Below are positions 25,138-32,500 of a stretch of DNA of 36,176 nt, one piece after another. The stretch's first letter is position 1. Each line of letters begins with the position of its first letter. Below the pieces are notes generated by a model, which saw only the letters and a program-made list of their open reading frames with translations, ran no database searches and was not told the DNA's origin. Source of the DNA: an uncultured Candidatus Saccharibacteria bacterium (GTDB taxonomy: Bacteria > Patescibacteriota > Saccharimonadia > Saccharimonadales > Saccharimonadaceae). The translations under genes and the position numbers were made by a program. The stretch spans positions 1 through 36,176 of the forward strand of contig CARYFM010000008.1 in assembly GCA_949101405.1 (NCBI GenBank), given 5' to 3'.

Positions 25138-25360
25138 TTTCGTGCGCAGCGGAGGTATCTACTTTGATGATGGTACAGTAGGTGGACCACACTCTGGTGG
25201 TATGGGCGATACGAATCGTACCTGGTCGTCGCGTAGTGGTGCTGACACCGACGCATACGTCCTCTACTTTGATGCCATTATTGTCAATCCGTCGAATGGC
25301 CCGAATAATCACTATATTGCTTTCCCCCTCCGCTGCCTGAGTACTGTATTAGGGATGTGA
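25138..25360 (+). other. silent cassette 4
   Basis: The only plus-strand copy. It is open for 73 codons from FVRSGGIYFDDGTV through TWSSRSGADTDAY to FPLRCLSTVLGM, followed at once by TGA. The 35-bp repeat is at 25323-25357. Its 5' GCAGCGGAGG and 3' CCTCCGCTGC make a 10-bp terminal inverted repeat. The frame is open upstream to a TTG at 25106 inside the hairpin, but no SD supports translation. Its end (NNHYIAFPLRC) closely matches the visible end of cassette 6. Confidence 0.75.
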
Positions 25361-25361
25361 G

Positions 25362-25463
25362 GATAGAGGAAGATGAAAAACAGACCACACTGCTATAACA
25401 AAATTTTGCGCATTTCTACCTCAATCTGATAGAGGAAGATGAAAAACAGACCACACTGCTATA
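25362..25463. CRISPR. possible minimal CRISPR array: two identical 36-bp repeats, one 30-bp spacer
   Basis: 25362-25397 and 25428-25463 are identical over 36 bp (start GATAGAGGAAGATG, end ACCACACTGCTATA) and differ immediately outside. The intervening 30 bp (25398-25427) is unique. 36/30 is the geometry of type II arrays, and type II-C repeats often end in a GCTATAAT-like string. However, there are only two copies and no cas genes. The repeat also contains an SD-like AGAGG and ATGAAAAACAGA, so a tandem duplication of a gene start is an alternative. Confidence 0.35.
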
Positions 25464-25481
25464 GTCTCAGCTATGAGGAAG

Positions 25482-25985
25482 TTATGATTTTATTAGCCCC
25501 CACACTGCAATTCCAGTGGCAACTGAAACGTTAAATGATTCCTTTCGCCCTACCATGGCAATTTCCAAGAAAAAACTACACAATTCGCGAATATCGTCTG
25601 GAATTCCTTTGACCTCTTCACCTAAGACTAAAACAACTTTTTCTGCCGGTACGGGCGCACCAAGCAAGATTTTTCGCGATTCTTCCGCCAGGGTCAAATT
25701 ATTTTCCAAACCCAACACAGTCCAACCCGTAGACTTTTGCTTCGTCAGCCAGGTAGGTAAATTATCTACGGTAAGTTGTGGTACCATTTCTTCCGCACCC
25801 AGGGCGGCTTTGGCAATCTGGCAATTCAATTTCTCGCGCAAGTGTGGCAGAAGTTTCATGTCATTATAACGTGGAGTATAGCCAGAAAATACCACCTTTT
25901 CCACGCCCAGTCCTTCAGCCGTGCGCAAAATTGCCCCCACATTATACACCGAACGGATATTATGTAATACTAGCTGAATTTGCAT
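25482..25985 (-). CDS. SpoU/TrmH-family RNA 2'-O-methyltransferase
   Basis: 167 aa, a minimal SPOUT domain as in TrmL. The three motifs are intact: NIRSVYNVGAILRTAEG near the start, VLVLGEEVKGIP, and MVGRKESFNVSVATGIAVW at the trefoil knot. It probably methylates a tRNA or rRNA ribose with SAM. The substrate cannot be fixed. TATAAT (25997-25992 on the minus strand) is 6 nt from the ATG, so the transcript is leaderless. Confidence 0.9.
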   Translation of the reverse strand: MQIQLVLHNIRSVYNVGAILRTAEGLGVEKVVFSGYTPRYNDMKLLPHLREKLNCQIAKAALGAEEMVPQLTVDNLPTWLTKQKSTGWTVLGLENNLTLAEESRKILLGAPVPAEKVVLVLGEEVKGIPDDIRELCSFFLEIAMVGRKESFNVSVATGIAVWGLIKS

Positions 25986-26006
25986 AGTTTAATTATAGCA
26001 CTTCAA

Positions 26007-26036
26007 GAAAAAAGGGACCTAGTATTGAATGGTCCC
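26007..26036 (-). terminator. terminator of the 85-aa orphan
   Basis: On the minus strand, GGGACC pairs with GGTCCC around an 11-nt loop, followed by TTTTTTC. Confidence 0.75.
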
Positions 26037-26047
26037 AAGGAATAGCC

Positions 26048-26305
26048 CTATGTATCTTTCTTTTTAAAGATACGTGATGTGATGTGGCGGATAATTGCGC
26101 CAAAAAGTTTGTCGTTGTTTACCCAATCCTCATTCACGCCTGCTTGAACGAGCTGCTCTTTCACCAATGTGATATCTTCTGCAGTAGCAGTAAGTGATGC
26201 CACCGCGGAAAATTCATCTCTTTTAGAGAGCTCCAGGAAGCGATTATTAAAATCAGCTTCCGACATTTTGTTGAAAAAATCATAGATATTTGTTGGCTTT
26301 TCCAT
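26048..26305 (-). CDS. small acidic orphan protein
   Basis: 85 aa, not recognised. Soluble and helical, with a MEKPTNIYDFFNKMSEADFN start and a basic end IFKKKDT. AGGGGG stands before the ATG. It has its own promoter, a structured leader and a terminator, so it is probably a well-expressed monocistronic gene. Confidence 0.6.
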   Translation of the reverse strand: MEKPTNIYDFFNKMSEADFNNRFLELSKRDEFSAVASLTATAEDITLVKEQLVQAGVNEDWVNNDKLFGAIIRHITSRIFKKKDT

Positions 26306-26351
26306 AATTGTCCCCCTATTCGTAAAAGTAAAAGGTGCTATTTTTTAGGTC

Positions 26352-26409
26352 AAGATGAGACTGAGATAGTCCCATCTTCTATTGTAGCACAGATTTCAGA
26401 AAAAGTCAA
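26352..26409 (-). promoter_or_regulatory. promoter and leader hairpin of the 85-aa orphan
   Basis: TTGACT (26409-26404) and TACAAT (26386-26381) on the minus strand with a 17-bp spacer. The transcript then begins with an 11-bp stem with one mismatch (26368-26378 with 26352-26362). Confidence 0.7.
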
Positions 26410-26425
26410 TACATTTATTGCTAAA

Positions 26426-27301
26426 TTAGTCATAATATGTCATACCAGCACGTAAATCACGGCTATTATAGGCTGCCTTTTTCTCCATCGAATTAAAATC
26501 ACCTTCAAAGACAGTTCTAAAATACGCCAAAACAGTCTCGCGGTCATAATTTGCTCGGTTGTTTAGTTTTCCTCCTCGATCACGTCGCTGATCATAGACA
26601 AAATCATTAGTTATAAAATTGCGCGGAGTGAAACGTGGAGTGCCATATTTCTCGGCTAATAAGTTCAGGTTGTTTAACTGCTGGATCATGTTATTGTGGC
26701 AAGTCCGTCTTGCATTTTGATAGGCACTATAGTCCCGATGTAAAAAATCATAATCAGTGGATGCCTCGATATAATCCATCACCTTACGCCAAGTTTGGCG
26801 CAATACGACCTGATCGGCAGCCGTACTCTCGTTTGGCTCACTAGAAAGCACCTGCTGATTTAATCTATTCACGCGTTCTTCATAAAAAATGCCTGTAGCC
26901 GCCTCAATGGTCTCCTCTGGCTTCACGATACCCAAGCCTTGGGTATCGGCTAATTCATAGGTTGAATGAATTAGCCGATCAGATAACGCTTGATTAGAAG
27001 AGTCTTCAATCCTTTCCCAATCATAGGCAATATCGTTTTCATACTCAGCAACAGTCTTGCGATAGCGTTCATATTTGTCATTATCCATTGACTTGCTGTC
27101 AATATTTTTGGAATATTGCGCAAATTGCAGCTCTGCTGCATTATATTCTTGGCACCAGAATTGCATTTCTTCAAGCGCAGTTGGCATATGCTTTTGCTCT
27201 GTAGGTTCTACGACTTTATTGCCAGCAAACTCTGGCGCATCCTGCATGTCCCAAGACGAGCTATCATCGGGCGCACTGATTTTTTCTATTGTACCTCTCA
27301 T
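26426..27301 (-). CDS. orphan soluble protein
   Basis: 291 aa, not recognised. It is hydrophilic, rich in Asn, Asp, Glu and Tyr, mostly helical, with no signal peptide or membrane segment. Conspicuous segments are YDWERIEDSSNQALSDR and YDQRRDRGGKLNNRANYDRE. A minus-strand TATAAT at 27317-27312 lies 10 nt from the ATG, giving almost no leader. It is divergent from leuS, and the two promoters overlap within 40 bp. Confidence 0.6.
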   Translation of the reverse strand: MRGTIEKISAPDDSSSWDMQDAPEFAGNKVVEPTEQKHMPTALEEMQFWCQEYNAAELQFAQYSKNIDSKSMDNDKYERYRKTVAEYENDIAYDWERIEDSSNQALSDRLIHSTYELADTQGLGIVKPEETIEAATGIFYEERVNRLNQQVLSSEPNESTAADQVVLRQTWRKVMDYIEASTDYDFLHRDYSAYQNARRTCHNNMIQQLNNLNLLAEKYGTPRFTPRNFITNDFVYDQRRDRGGKLNNRANYDRETVLAYFRTVFEGDFNSMEKKAAYNSRDLRAGMTYYD

Positions 27302-27311
27302 TCTGTCATAT

Positions 27312-27334
27312 ATTATAGCACATTATGATATAAT
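27312..27334. promoter_or_regulatory. divergent -10 boxes for leuS and the 26.4-27.3 kb orphan
   Basis: TATAAT on the plus strand (27329-27334) is 7 nt before the leuS ATG. TATAAT on the minus strand (27317-27312) is 10 nt before the orphan ATG. Polymerases at the two sites would compete. Confidence 0.6.
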
Positions 27335-27341
27335 TAACCCC

Positions 27342-29873
27342 ATGGATAGATATAACCCGCTGCAAATTGAACAAAAATGGCAAAAAATCTGGGAAGAAAC
27401 TGAGGCTTTCAAAACCGGACCGATTGATGATGATCGACCTAAGAAATATCTCGCTGAGATGTTCCCGTATCCCTCTGGAGCCGGGCTTCATGTGGGGCAT
27501 GTACGCAATTTTACGATTGTGGATGTTTTGACGCGGTTTTACACGCAGCAGGAATTGAATGTGCTTCGGCCATTTGGCTACGATACTTTTGGCTTACCGG
27601 CGGAGAACTATGCTATTAAGACTGGAATTTCACCTCAGTCTGCCACTGCTACCAATATTGCCAATTTCCGTAAACAAGCCAAAAAATTGGGTTACGCCAT
27701 TGATTGGAGCCGAGAAATCAATACCTCTGATCCAGAATACTATCGTTGGACACAGTGGTGCTTCTTGCAGCTATACAAGGCAGGTTTGGCTTATCAGAAA
27801 GAATCTTATCAGTGGTGGTGTCCAGTAGATCAAACAGTGCTAGCCAACGAACAGGTAGAGAACGGCAAATGCTGGCGCTGTGGTCATGAAGTTGAAAAGA
27901 AAAAGATGAAACAGTGGTTCTTTAAGATTACGGATTATGCCGATGAGCTTTTAGATAATATCGATGCAGTTGAATGGCCTGACAAAATCAAAACCATGCA
28001 AAAGAACTGGATTGGTCGGAGCAAGGGCGCAGAAATCGCTTTTGAAGTGGAGAATGCGAAGCACGAGGGCGAACTTGCTGCAAGCACGGGCGCGGAGATT
28101 ACTGTCTTCACTACTCGCCCTGATACAATTTTCGGGGCAACCTTCCTCGTGCTTGCTCCAGAACATCCCTTGATTGCGAATCTGGTGAATGATGATACCC
28201 GCGCAAAAGTCGAACAATATTGCATTGAGGCGCTCAAAAAGTCGGAAATTGAGCGTCAAGAGAATAAGGAGAAGACTGGAGTTTTCACGGGTAGTTATGC
28301 CATCAATCCTGCCACGGGCAAGAAAATGCCGATTTGGGTAGCAGATTATGTCTTGATGGGTTATGGTACAGGTGCCATTATGGCAGTACCAGCACATGAT
28401 GAACGCGATTTTGAATTTGCGGAGAAATTTGATTTGCCGATCATTGAAGTGGTTGAGAAGCCCGAAGACAGTGACGATGCTGAGCGTTGCTATCACGGCG
28501 AGGGCAAGCTGGTGAACTCTGGGCAATTCAATGGTACGCGTAGCGAAGATGCGCGGGAACAAGTTGTAGCTTGGCTTGAAGAAATGGGCGTCGGTCATAC
28601 TAAGGTTACCTACAAAATGCGCGATTGGTTAATTTCACGTCAACGCTACTGGGGTTGTCCAATTCCAGTAGCCTACGACAAGGATGGAAATGTTCATCCA
28701 ATTCCTGAAGACCAGCTACCTGTCATGCATCCAGAAATTAGCGACTATCAACCAGATGATACTGGGCGTTCACCTTTGGCTAAGGCTGCTGATTGGCTAA
28801 AAGTCACAATCAATGGTGAAGAGATGACTCGCGAGACCGATACTTTGGATGGTTACGCTTGTTCGTCGTGGTACCTCTGGCGCTACGCTAGCCCTCATGA
28901 CAGCCAGGCGGCTTGGGACCCCGAGGCAGTCAAGTATTGGGCGCCAACTGACATTTATGTCGGCGGAGATCACGCTGTGGCCCATCTACTTTATATCCGT
29001 TTTTGGTGTAAATTCTTTGCTGACCAGGGTTATCTGCCGTTCCGTGAGCCTATCAAGAAGTTGCTTTACAATGGTTACATTAACGCTCCAGACGGCAAGA
29101 AAATGAGCAAATCTAAGGGCAATGTGATTGACCCGCTGGAAGTTATTGATAGCGGCTATGGTGCCGACACTTTGCGTACTTACGAAATGTTTATTGGACC
29201 GTATGATCAAGATGCGGCTTGGGACACCAAGGCTATTGGTGGTGTGTATAGGTTCCTTAACCGTTGCTGGACGCTGTGCTTTGATGGTGCTGTGTGCAGC
29301 TATGCGGTCTCGGATGACAGTCTTTCTCAGGACCATCCGCGACCAACGGGGAGCGGAACGAACGAGCAGGCCGCCCGTAACGACGGGCCGGCGCGAGTGT
29401 GTCCTGAAAAGACTGGACATCCGGAGACCGTTTCTTTGCGTCACAAAACCATCAAGAAAGTCACTGAAGATATCCATCGCACTAGCTTTAATACCGCTGT
29501 AGCGGCCTTGATGGAATACGTCAATCAGCTTTATAAGACCGGTGCCGATCATGAAGATTTGACTGTTCTTGCCAAGCTGCTCAAGCCGTTTGCACCACAT
29601 TTGGCTTCAGAAATGTTGGAGCATCTAGGCGAAGATGATATCTGGCCGACCTACGATGAGAAATACCTCGTGGCAGAGGAAGTTGAAGTCGTGGTACAGG
29701 TGAACGGTAAACTTCGTGGCAAGATTATCATTGCTACCGATGATCTCCAGGATACAGAAAAACTCAAAACCTTAGCCTTGGCCGACGCTAACGTACAAAA
29801 AATCATTGCCGGTCAAGAAATCCGGAAAGTCATTGTGCCAAAAGGCACTAAACTCATCAATATTGTAGTGTAA
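27342..29873 (+). CDS. leuS: leucyl-tRNA synthetase
   Basis: 843 aa. Class I landmarks are MFPYPSGAGLHVGHVRN (HIGH motif, about residues 40-56), a zinc-knuckle-like CPVDQ..CWRCG, the CP1 editing region with TTRPDTIFGATFLVL, and the GKKMSKSKGN KMSKS motif (about 586). The C-terminal small domain (VVVQVNGKLRGKI) is present. The start is ATG 27342, 7 nt after TATAAT. The much longer open frame upstream is chance. Residues about 655-697 are an unusual Gly/Pro/Arg/Asn-rich insertion encoded by a long imperfect palindrome. The flanking helices (FLNRCW and KTIKKVTEDIHRTSFNTAVAAL) are normal. Confidence 0.96.
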   Translation: MDRYNPLQIEQKWQKIWEETEAFKTGPIDDDRPKKYLAEMFPYPSGAGLHVGHVRNFTIVDVLTRFYTQQELNVLRPFGYDTFGLPAENYAIKTGISPQSATATNIANFRKQAKKLGYAIDWSREINTSDPEYYRWTQWCFLQLYKAGLAYQKESYQWWCPVDQTVLANEQVENGKCWRCGHEVEKKKMKQWFFKITDYADELLDNIDAVEWPDKIKTMQKNWIGRSKGAEIAFEVENAKHEGELAASTGAEITVFTTRPDTIFGATFLVLAPEHPLIANLVNDDTRAKVEQYCIEALKKSEIERQENKEKTGVFTGSYAINPATGKKMPIWVADYVLMGYGTGAIMAVPAHDERDFEFAEKFDLPIIEVVEKPEDSDDAERCYHGEGKLVNSGQFNGTRSEDAREQVVAWLEEMGVGHTKVTYKMRDWLISRQRYWGCPIPVAYDKDGNVHPIPEDQLPVMHPEISDYQPDDTGRSPLAKAADWLKVTINGEEMTRETDTLDGYACSSWYLWRYASPHDSQAAWDPEAVKYWAPTDIYVGGDHAVAHLLYIRFWCKFFADQGYLPFREPIKKLLYNGYINAPDGKKMSKSKGNVIDPLEVIDSGYGADTLRTYEMFIGPYDQDAAWDTKAIGGVYRFLNRCWTLCFDGAVCSYAVSDDSLSQDHPRPTGSGTNEQAARNDGPARVCPEKTGHPETVSLRHKTIKKVTEDIHRTSFNTAVAALMEYVNQLYKTGADHEDLTVLAKLLKPFAPHLASEMLEHLGEDDIWPTYDEKYLVAEEVEVVVQVNGKLRGKIIIATDDLQDTEKLKTLALADANVQKIIAGQEIRKVIVPKGTKLINIVV
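29305..29430. repeat. long imperfect palindromic element inserted in frame in leuS
   Basis: The left arm (29305-29333, beginning CGGTCTCGGATG and ending CTCAGGAC) matches the reverse complement of the right arm (29401-29430, beginning GTCCTGAAAAGAC) with a few small gaps. The core is GC-rich and contains a GCCCGT / ACGGGC hairpin (29373-29388). It adds about 40 residues to LeuRS without breaking the frame. Confidence 0.65.
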
Positions 29874-29889
29874 CCAAAGTTGTTTATAA

Positions 29890-29930
29890 TGCAGCCATTT
29901 CGGAAAATATGTTATGGCTGCACTATTTTT
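29890..29930 (+). terminator. terminator after leuS
   Basis: TGCAGCCAT / ATGGCTGCA 9-bp stem with a 15-nt loop, followed by CTATTTTT. Confidence 0.65.
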
Positions 29931-29942
29931 GGTGAAATATGG

Positions 29943-29948
29943 TATAAT
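29943..29948 (+). promoter_or_regulatory. extended -10 of the 30 kb surface-protein gene
   Basis: TGGTATAAT. There is no clear -35. A leader of about 85 nt follows. Confidence 0.5.
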
Positions 29949-29950
29949 TA

Positions 29951-30014
29951 AAAGGTGCTGGCAAATTTTGCTGCCGCATGTACCTTTGTGAATTTAGTTT
30001 TTGTGCAAAGGTAC
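29951..30014 (+). promoter_or_regulatory. leader with alternative hairpins
   Basis: The centre arm GTACCTTTG (29980-29988) can pair with AAAGGT upstream (29951-29956) or, more stably, with CAAAGGTAC downstream (30006-30014). The ribosome site AGGAGGG follows about 15 nt later. Confidence 0.5.
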
Positions 30015-30040
30015 GTCTTTCATCATTAGGAGGGAGAATT

Positions 30041-30925
30041 ATGATGAAATGTGCCTCGTCGCATTTTGCGACACCTGTAGCTTGTTTGGCTACGTTTGTT
30101 TTGTTGCTGTCTTGTAATGTGATGACAGTCTTTGCGGCAGAAGAAGTTGCCAGTGAAAGCCCACCGGAGGAGAATGTAACCAGTGACAGTCGGCCGCTTT
30201 ATACAGAAGAGACCCGTCCAGATTTTCCGGTCTTTAACTCTTTGGTGGGTGAGGAAAATTTTCTTGGCATCACTGGGCCAGACGAAGTTACAGTTTGGTC
30301 TAGTGGGGAGACCTTTGAACTGGAGATGGGGCAGCAATACAATGTCGTAATCAATTACGACAACAACGGTTTGCCCAAAGGTATCACTACGCGTACCATT
30401 GCTAATGGTACACTGGTCCAATTAGATTTTCCTCCCAGCATTGTTAGCGAGCAGGAGATTACTGCTACGATTTCGGCTACTAATAGTCAGCCGACTTCCG
30501 TCAGTAGCTCACTGACGCTGATCGCACCGGAAGCGATGAACTTAGAAATAGTGCCTGGTTCAGTGCGGATTATCAATAATAATCCTACCAACGATTCGAT
30601 TATTTCGGAGAGCGACTTGTTTGGTAAAGGTGCTCAGATTGGAACCAATAGCATGAGCGGAATTGTGCTGCATGGAGCAGAGAACTCTGGCAGTATTGTA
30701 TTTAGCTTTTGCACCGTACCGTTCAACAAAACAGCAAGTAATACCTTGGACACATCCGTGCCAAATACGGATACTCAACCATCCGAGCCAAAGAGCCTGG
30801 GGCCAACAATACTACTGCTAATGTCAGCGATATTGGTAGTAACCTGCGTGATAATTTCGGTTGTATTAACTGTTGCTGACCGTAATGAAACCAGAATTGA
30901 TTCAGGCCATTGGCGGCATGACTAA
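30041..30925 (+). CDS. secreted, C-terminally membrane-anchored orphan
   Basis: 294 aa, not recognised. A signal peptide (about 1-38, CLATFVLLLSCNVMTVFAAE) precedes an acidic Ser/Thr/Pro-rich exposed region and a beta-rich domain. A membrane helix near the C-terminus (TILLLMSAILVVTCVIISVV) is followed by a short charged tail. It should be a cell-surface protein. The start at 30041 follows AGGAGGG and coincides with the signal peptide. The open frame before it is non-coding leader. Confidence 0.65.
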   Translation: MMKCASSHFATPVACLATFVLLLSCNVMTVFAAEEVASESPPEENVTSDSRPLYTEETRPDFPVFNSLVGEENFLGITGPDEVTVWSSGETFELEMGQQYNVVINYDNNGLPKGITTRTIANGTLVQLDFPPSIVSEQEITATISATNSQPTSVSSSLTLIAPEAMNLEIVPGSVRIINNNPTNDSIISESDLFGKGAQIGTNSMSGIVLHGAENSGSIVFSFCTVPFNKTASNTLDTSVPNTDTQPSEPKSLGPTILLLMSAILVVTCVIISVVLTVADRNETRIDSGHWRHD

Positions 30926-30970
30926 TTTTTACCAAAAAAGGCGTCTACGGGCGCCGATTTTGTTTCAATA

Positions 30971-30999
30971 TTGACTTTTTACGTAAAGTATGCTATAAT
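30971..30999 (+). promoter_or_regulatory. strong promoter upstream of rpmF-nusB-nudix-rnc
   Basis: TTGACT at 30971-30976, 17-bp spacer, TATAAT at 30994-30999. A second weaker pair, TTGCGG 31041-31046 with TAAAAT 31064-31069 (17 bp), lies closer to the first gene. Confidence 0.75.
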
Positions 31000-31102
31000 G
31001 GGAGTATAGGGTAGTTTTGACGAAAAACTTACAAAACCTCTTGCGGGCAACTAGAAAATATGATAAAATCAACTATAGAATTTGATATTAACAAGGAGCA
31101 TT

Positions 31103-31363
31103 ATGCCTGAACCTAAAAAACAGAGTAGCCCCCGCAAGACTGGTCTTCGCCGGAGCCATCTACGTCTCAAATTGGCACGTGCGGTCAACCGTACTTCTCC
31201 AGTGAAAGCTTTTGAGACTGCTAAGCAAACCCCAAATGTCAAGGTTAAAACCGTAAAACCAGCTTCTGGGCAAACCACCAAAGCTAAAAAGGCTGCAGCC
31301 AAAAAGACTACGGCTAAGAAAACCACCACTACTAAAGTTACCAACACTAAAAAATCTAAATAA
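31103..31363 (+). CDS. rpmF: bL32-like ribosomal protein with Lys-rich tail
   Basis: 86 aa. The first 40 residues (MPEPKKQSSPRKTGLRRSHL, then RLKLARAV) follow the bL32 pattern of a PKKxxS..R..RR.H start and a basic helix. The zinc-finger cysteines of many bL32 proteins are absent. A Lys/Ala/Thr tail (KKAAAKKTTAKKTTTTK) replaces the usual end. Position ahead of nusB and rnc suits a translation or RNA-processing operon. The ATG at 31103 has AAGGAG 6 nt upstream. Another small basic RNA- or DNA-binding protein remains possible. Confidence 0.55.
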   Translation: MPEPKKQSSPRKTGLRRSHLRLKLARAVNRTSPVKAFETAKQTPNVKVKTVKPASGQTTKAKKAAAKKTTAKKTTTTKVTNTKKSK

Positions 31364-31374
31364 AAGGAAATAAA

Positions 31375-31932
31375 ATGGCCAGTAATCGGCATTTAGGCAG
31401 AATTATTGTTTTACAGAGTTTGTACGAGTACGAATTCCGAAATAAGGCGGGAGATCCTACCGCAGAGATCGACGTCATCGTCGCAAAAAATATCGAGCCT
31501 TATGCTAAGGCCTTGGGTGACACCGAGTTTGTCTATACTCTAGCGCGAGACGTTTCTGGACGTTTCGAAGAGTTGGATGCTGAGTTGCAGCCCATGGCTC
31601 CAGAGTGGCCAATTTCCACGATTGCTGCGATTGACCGCAATGTATTGCGGATTGGTTTACATGAGCTTGAGCGTTCAGCTGAAACCGTGCCACCTAAAGT
31701 AGCAATCAATGAGGCGGTTGAGCTTGCCAAGGCATTTGGTTCGGATAATTCGTCCAAGTTTGTCAACGGCGTCCTAGGCACAGCTTACCGCCAGATTTAT
31801 AATGATGAAAATTCATCTCCGAAAGAGAAGGAGAACCACAATGAAAAAGAAGCACAGCCACAAGCAGCGGGTGAGCCTACAGACACCGCCGCCGAAAGTG
31901 CAGACGGAGGGGAAACGGCCACCAGCGCCTAA
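31375..31932 (+). CDS. nusB: transcription antitermination factor NusB
   Basis: 185 aa, of which about 140 form the NusB fold. It starts RHLGRIIVLQSLYEYEF. The C-terminal half has ISTIAAIDRNVLRIGLHEL, VAINEAVELAKAFGSDNSSK and FVNGVLGTAYRQ, all typical. It binds boxA RNA with NusE/S10 in rRNA antitermination. The last 40 residues are a low-complexity Glu/Ala tail that overlaps the next gene by 92 nt in another frame. Confidence 0.92.
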   Translation: MASNRHLGRIIVLQSLYEYEFRNKAGDPTAEIDVIVAKNIEPYAKALGDTEFVYTLARDVSGRFEELDAELQPMAPEWPISTIAAIDRNVLRIGLHELERSAETVPPKVAINEAVELAKAFGSDNSSKFVNGVLGTAYRQIYNDENSSPKEKENHNEKEAQPQAAGEPTDTAAESADGGETATSA

Positions 31933-32488
31933 AACTAATACAAAGGTGCCAGTCCAACGTAAGGTGCCTGAGGCTTTGCCGCTCAAGTCTGAGCGTGAGA
32001 AAACTAACGCCTTTTCCCGTTTAACTACGCGGGTTTTTAAAAAGCCAGCTATTCAGGAAATCGTGCGTGAGCCGACCGCCGGTGGTATTGTTTTTCGCCT
32101 GTCTCGTGACCGAAAAGACATCGAAATTTTACTAATTCAAGATTCCAAAGGTCGTTGGACTATTCCCAAGGGGCATATTGAACCTGGTGAGACTGCCAAA
32201 CAAACTGCTATCCGCGAGATCGGTGAAGAATCGGGTTTGTTTCATATTCAAGTATTGATGTGGCTAGGCAAAATCCAATTTCAATATCGCCGTATTGATA
32301 AACTTGTGTTAATGACCACGCAAATTTATCTGGTGCGGGCTCTAGATGATGCCGAAACCCCTACCAAAGAGCAATGGATGAAAGGAATTAAGTGGTTTAA
32401 ATTTAATGATGCTATTGATGCAATTGAATATGAGGATATCGAGAAATTGATGCTTCTCGCCAAAAACAAAATTCGTCAAGGGCTATAA
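31841..32488 (+). CDS. Nudix hydrolase
   Basis: 215 aa. The first 75 residues are basic and disordered-looking. The Nudix domain follows with AGGIVFRL and a complete Nudix box (GHIEPGET, then REIGEESG, about residues 113-133). It probably hydrolyses a nucleotide diphosphate or capped substrate. I start it at ATG 31841, behind AAGGAG, rather than at the earlier ATG. Even so it overlaps the nusB tail by 92 nt. Confidence 0.85.
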   Translation: MKKKHSHKQRVSLQTPPPKVQTEGKRPPAPKTNTKVPVQRKVPEALPLKSEREKTNAFSRLTTRVFKKPAIQEIVREPTAGGIVFRLSRDRKDIEILLIQDSKGRWTIPKGHIEPGETAKQTAIREIGEESGLFHIQVLMWLGKIQFQYRRIDKLVLMTTQIYLVRALDDAETPTKEQWMKGIKWFKFNDAIDAIEYEDIEKLMLLAKNKIRQGL

Positions 32489-32500
32489 AAGGGAGGTTAT

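Noticed and set aside
25106..25138. TTG at 25106 as the real start of an expressed cassette 4 protein
   Set aside because: The codon falls inside a hairpin arm, has no SD, and the product would lack the first half of the domain and any export signal.
27075..27341. N-terminal extension of the leuS frame
   Set aside because: It runs antisense to the 26.4-27.3 kb orphan. LeuRS homology begins at 27342, just after a -10 box.
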